Origin: Ypsolopha sequella
Taxonomy: Eukaryota; Arthropoda; Insecta; Lepidoptera; Ypsolophidae
Direction: 5' to 3'
Assembly (NCBI GenBank): GCA_934047225.1
Contig: OW203992.1
Coordinates: forward strand, 9,909,501-9,973,500
DNA: 64,000 nt
The notes under the pieces: generated by a model
What the model saw: only the letters and a program-made list of their open reading frames with translations
What the model was told of the DNA's origin: nothing
The model's database searches: none
Part shown: positions 63,975-64,000 of the stretch, one piece after another
Layout: every line of letters starts with the position of its first letter
How positions within the stretch are numbered: position 1 is the stretch's first letter
Position numbers and translations under genes: made by a program

Positions 63975-64000
63975 ATACCAAAGTCTAAGCCTTAATGCTT

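Overview
This window is animal nuclear DNA, almost certainly from a moth or butterfly. The evidence is AT-rich sequence, GT-AG introns, five insect-type protein genes, a tRNA-derived SINE with a tail typical of Lepidoptera, LINE ends with (GATT)n or (GATG)n tails, and a very high density of foldback DNA elements. I see no bacterial, viral or CRISPR sequence.

Gene layout, left to right. 1-7.5 kb has no gene and is made of repeats. 7.67-12.94 kb (minus) is a four-exon XK-related membrane protein, 569 aa. 15.00-16.12 kb (plus) is a three-exon mitochondrial ribosome-silencing factor of the MALSU1/RsfS family, 243 aa. 17.44-18.45 kb (minus) is cyclin Y with an uninterrupted 336-aa coding region. 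21.11-27.36 kb (plus) is Acinus, five coding exons, 754 aa. 29.25-56.56 kb (plus) is a secreted dipeptidyl peptidase 4, 15 coding exons, 745 aa, spread over 27 kb. 56.6-64 kb again has no gene and is full of repeats. All exon joins were assembled by hand. Each of the four spliced genes gives an uninterrupted frame with matching phases and GT-AG borders.

The genes do not form a pathway. XK-related proteins belong to the scramblase family. MALSU1 acts on mitochondrial large-subunit assembly. Cyclin Y is a membrane-tethered partner of CDK14/16-type kinases. Acinus is a subunit of the ASAP complex linked to the exon junction complex. DPP4 trims Xaa-Pro/Ala dipeptides from peptides. XKR and MALSU1 are head to head, MALSU1 and CycY are tail to tail, and CycY and Acn are head to head.

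The most unusual region is inside the DPP4 gene. A coding exon (43658-43868) is followed by a 188-bp tandem array of its own copies. Each copy keeps an open coding frame and the first four keep the splice donor, but none has an acceptor. The same gene has a first coding exon that holds only the ATG, a 12-copy 55-bp minisatellite, and several foldback elements in its introns. A nearly perfect 330-bp palindrome lies just upstream of it. Across the window I found six copies each of two short hairpin element families, a hAT-like element with a perfect 8-bp target duplication inside a LINE remnant, and a 5'-truncated LINE with a perfect 10-bp duplication.
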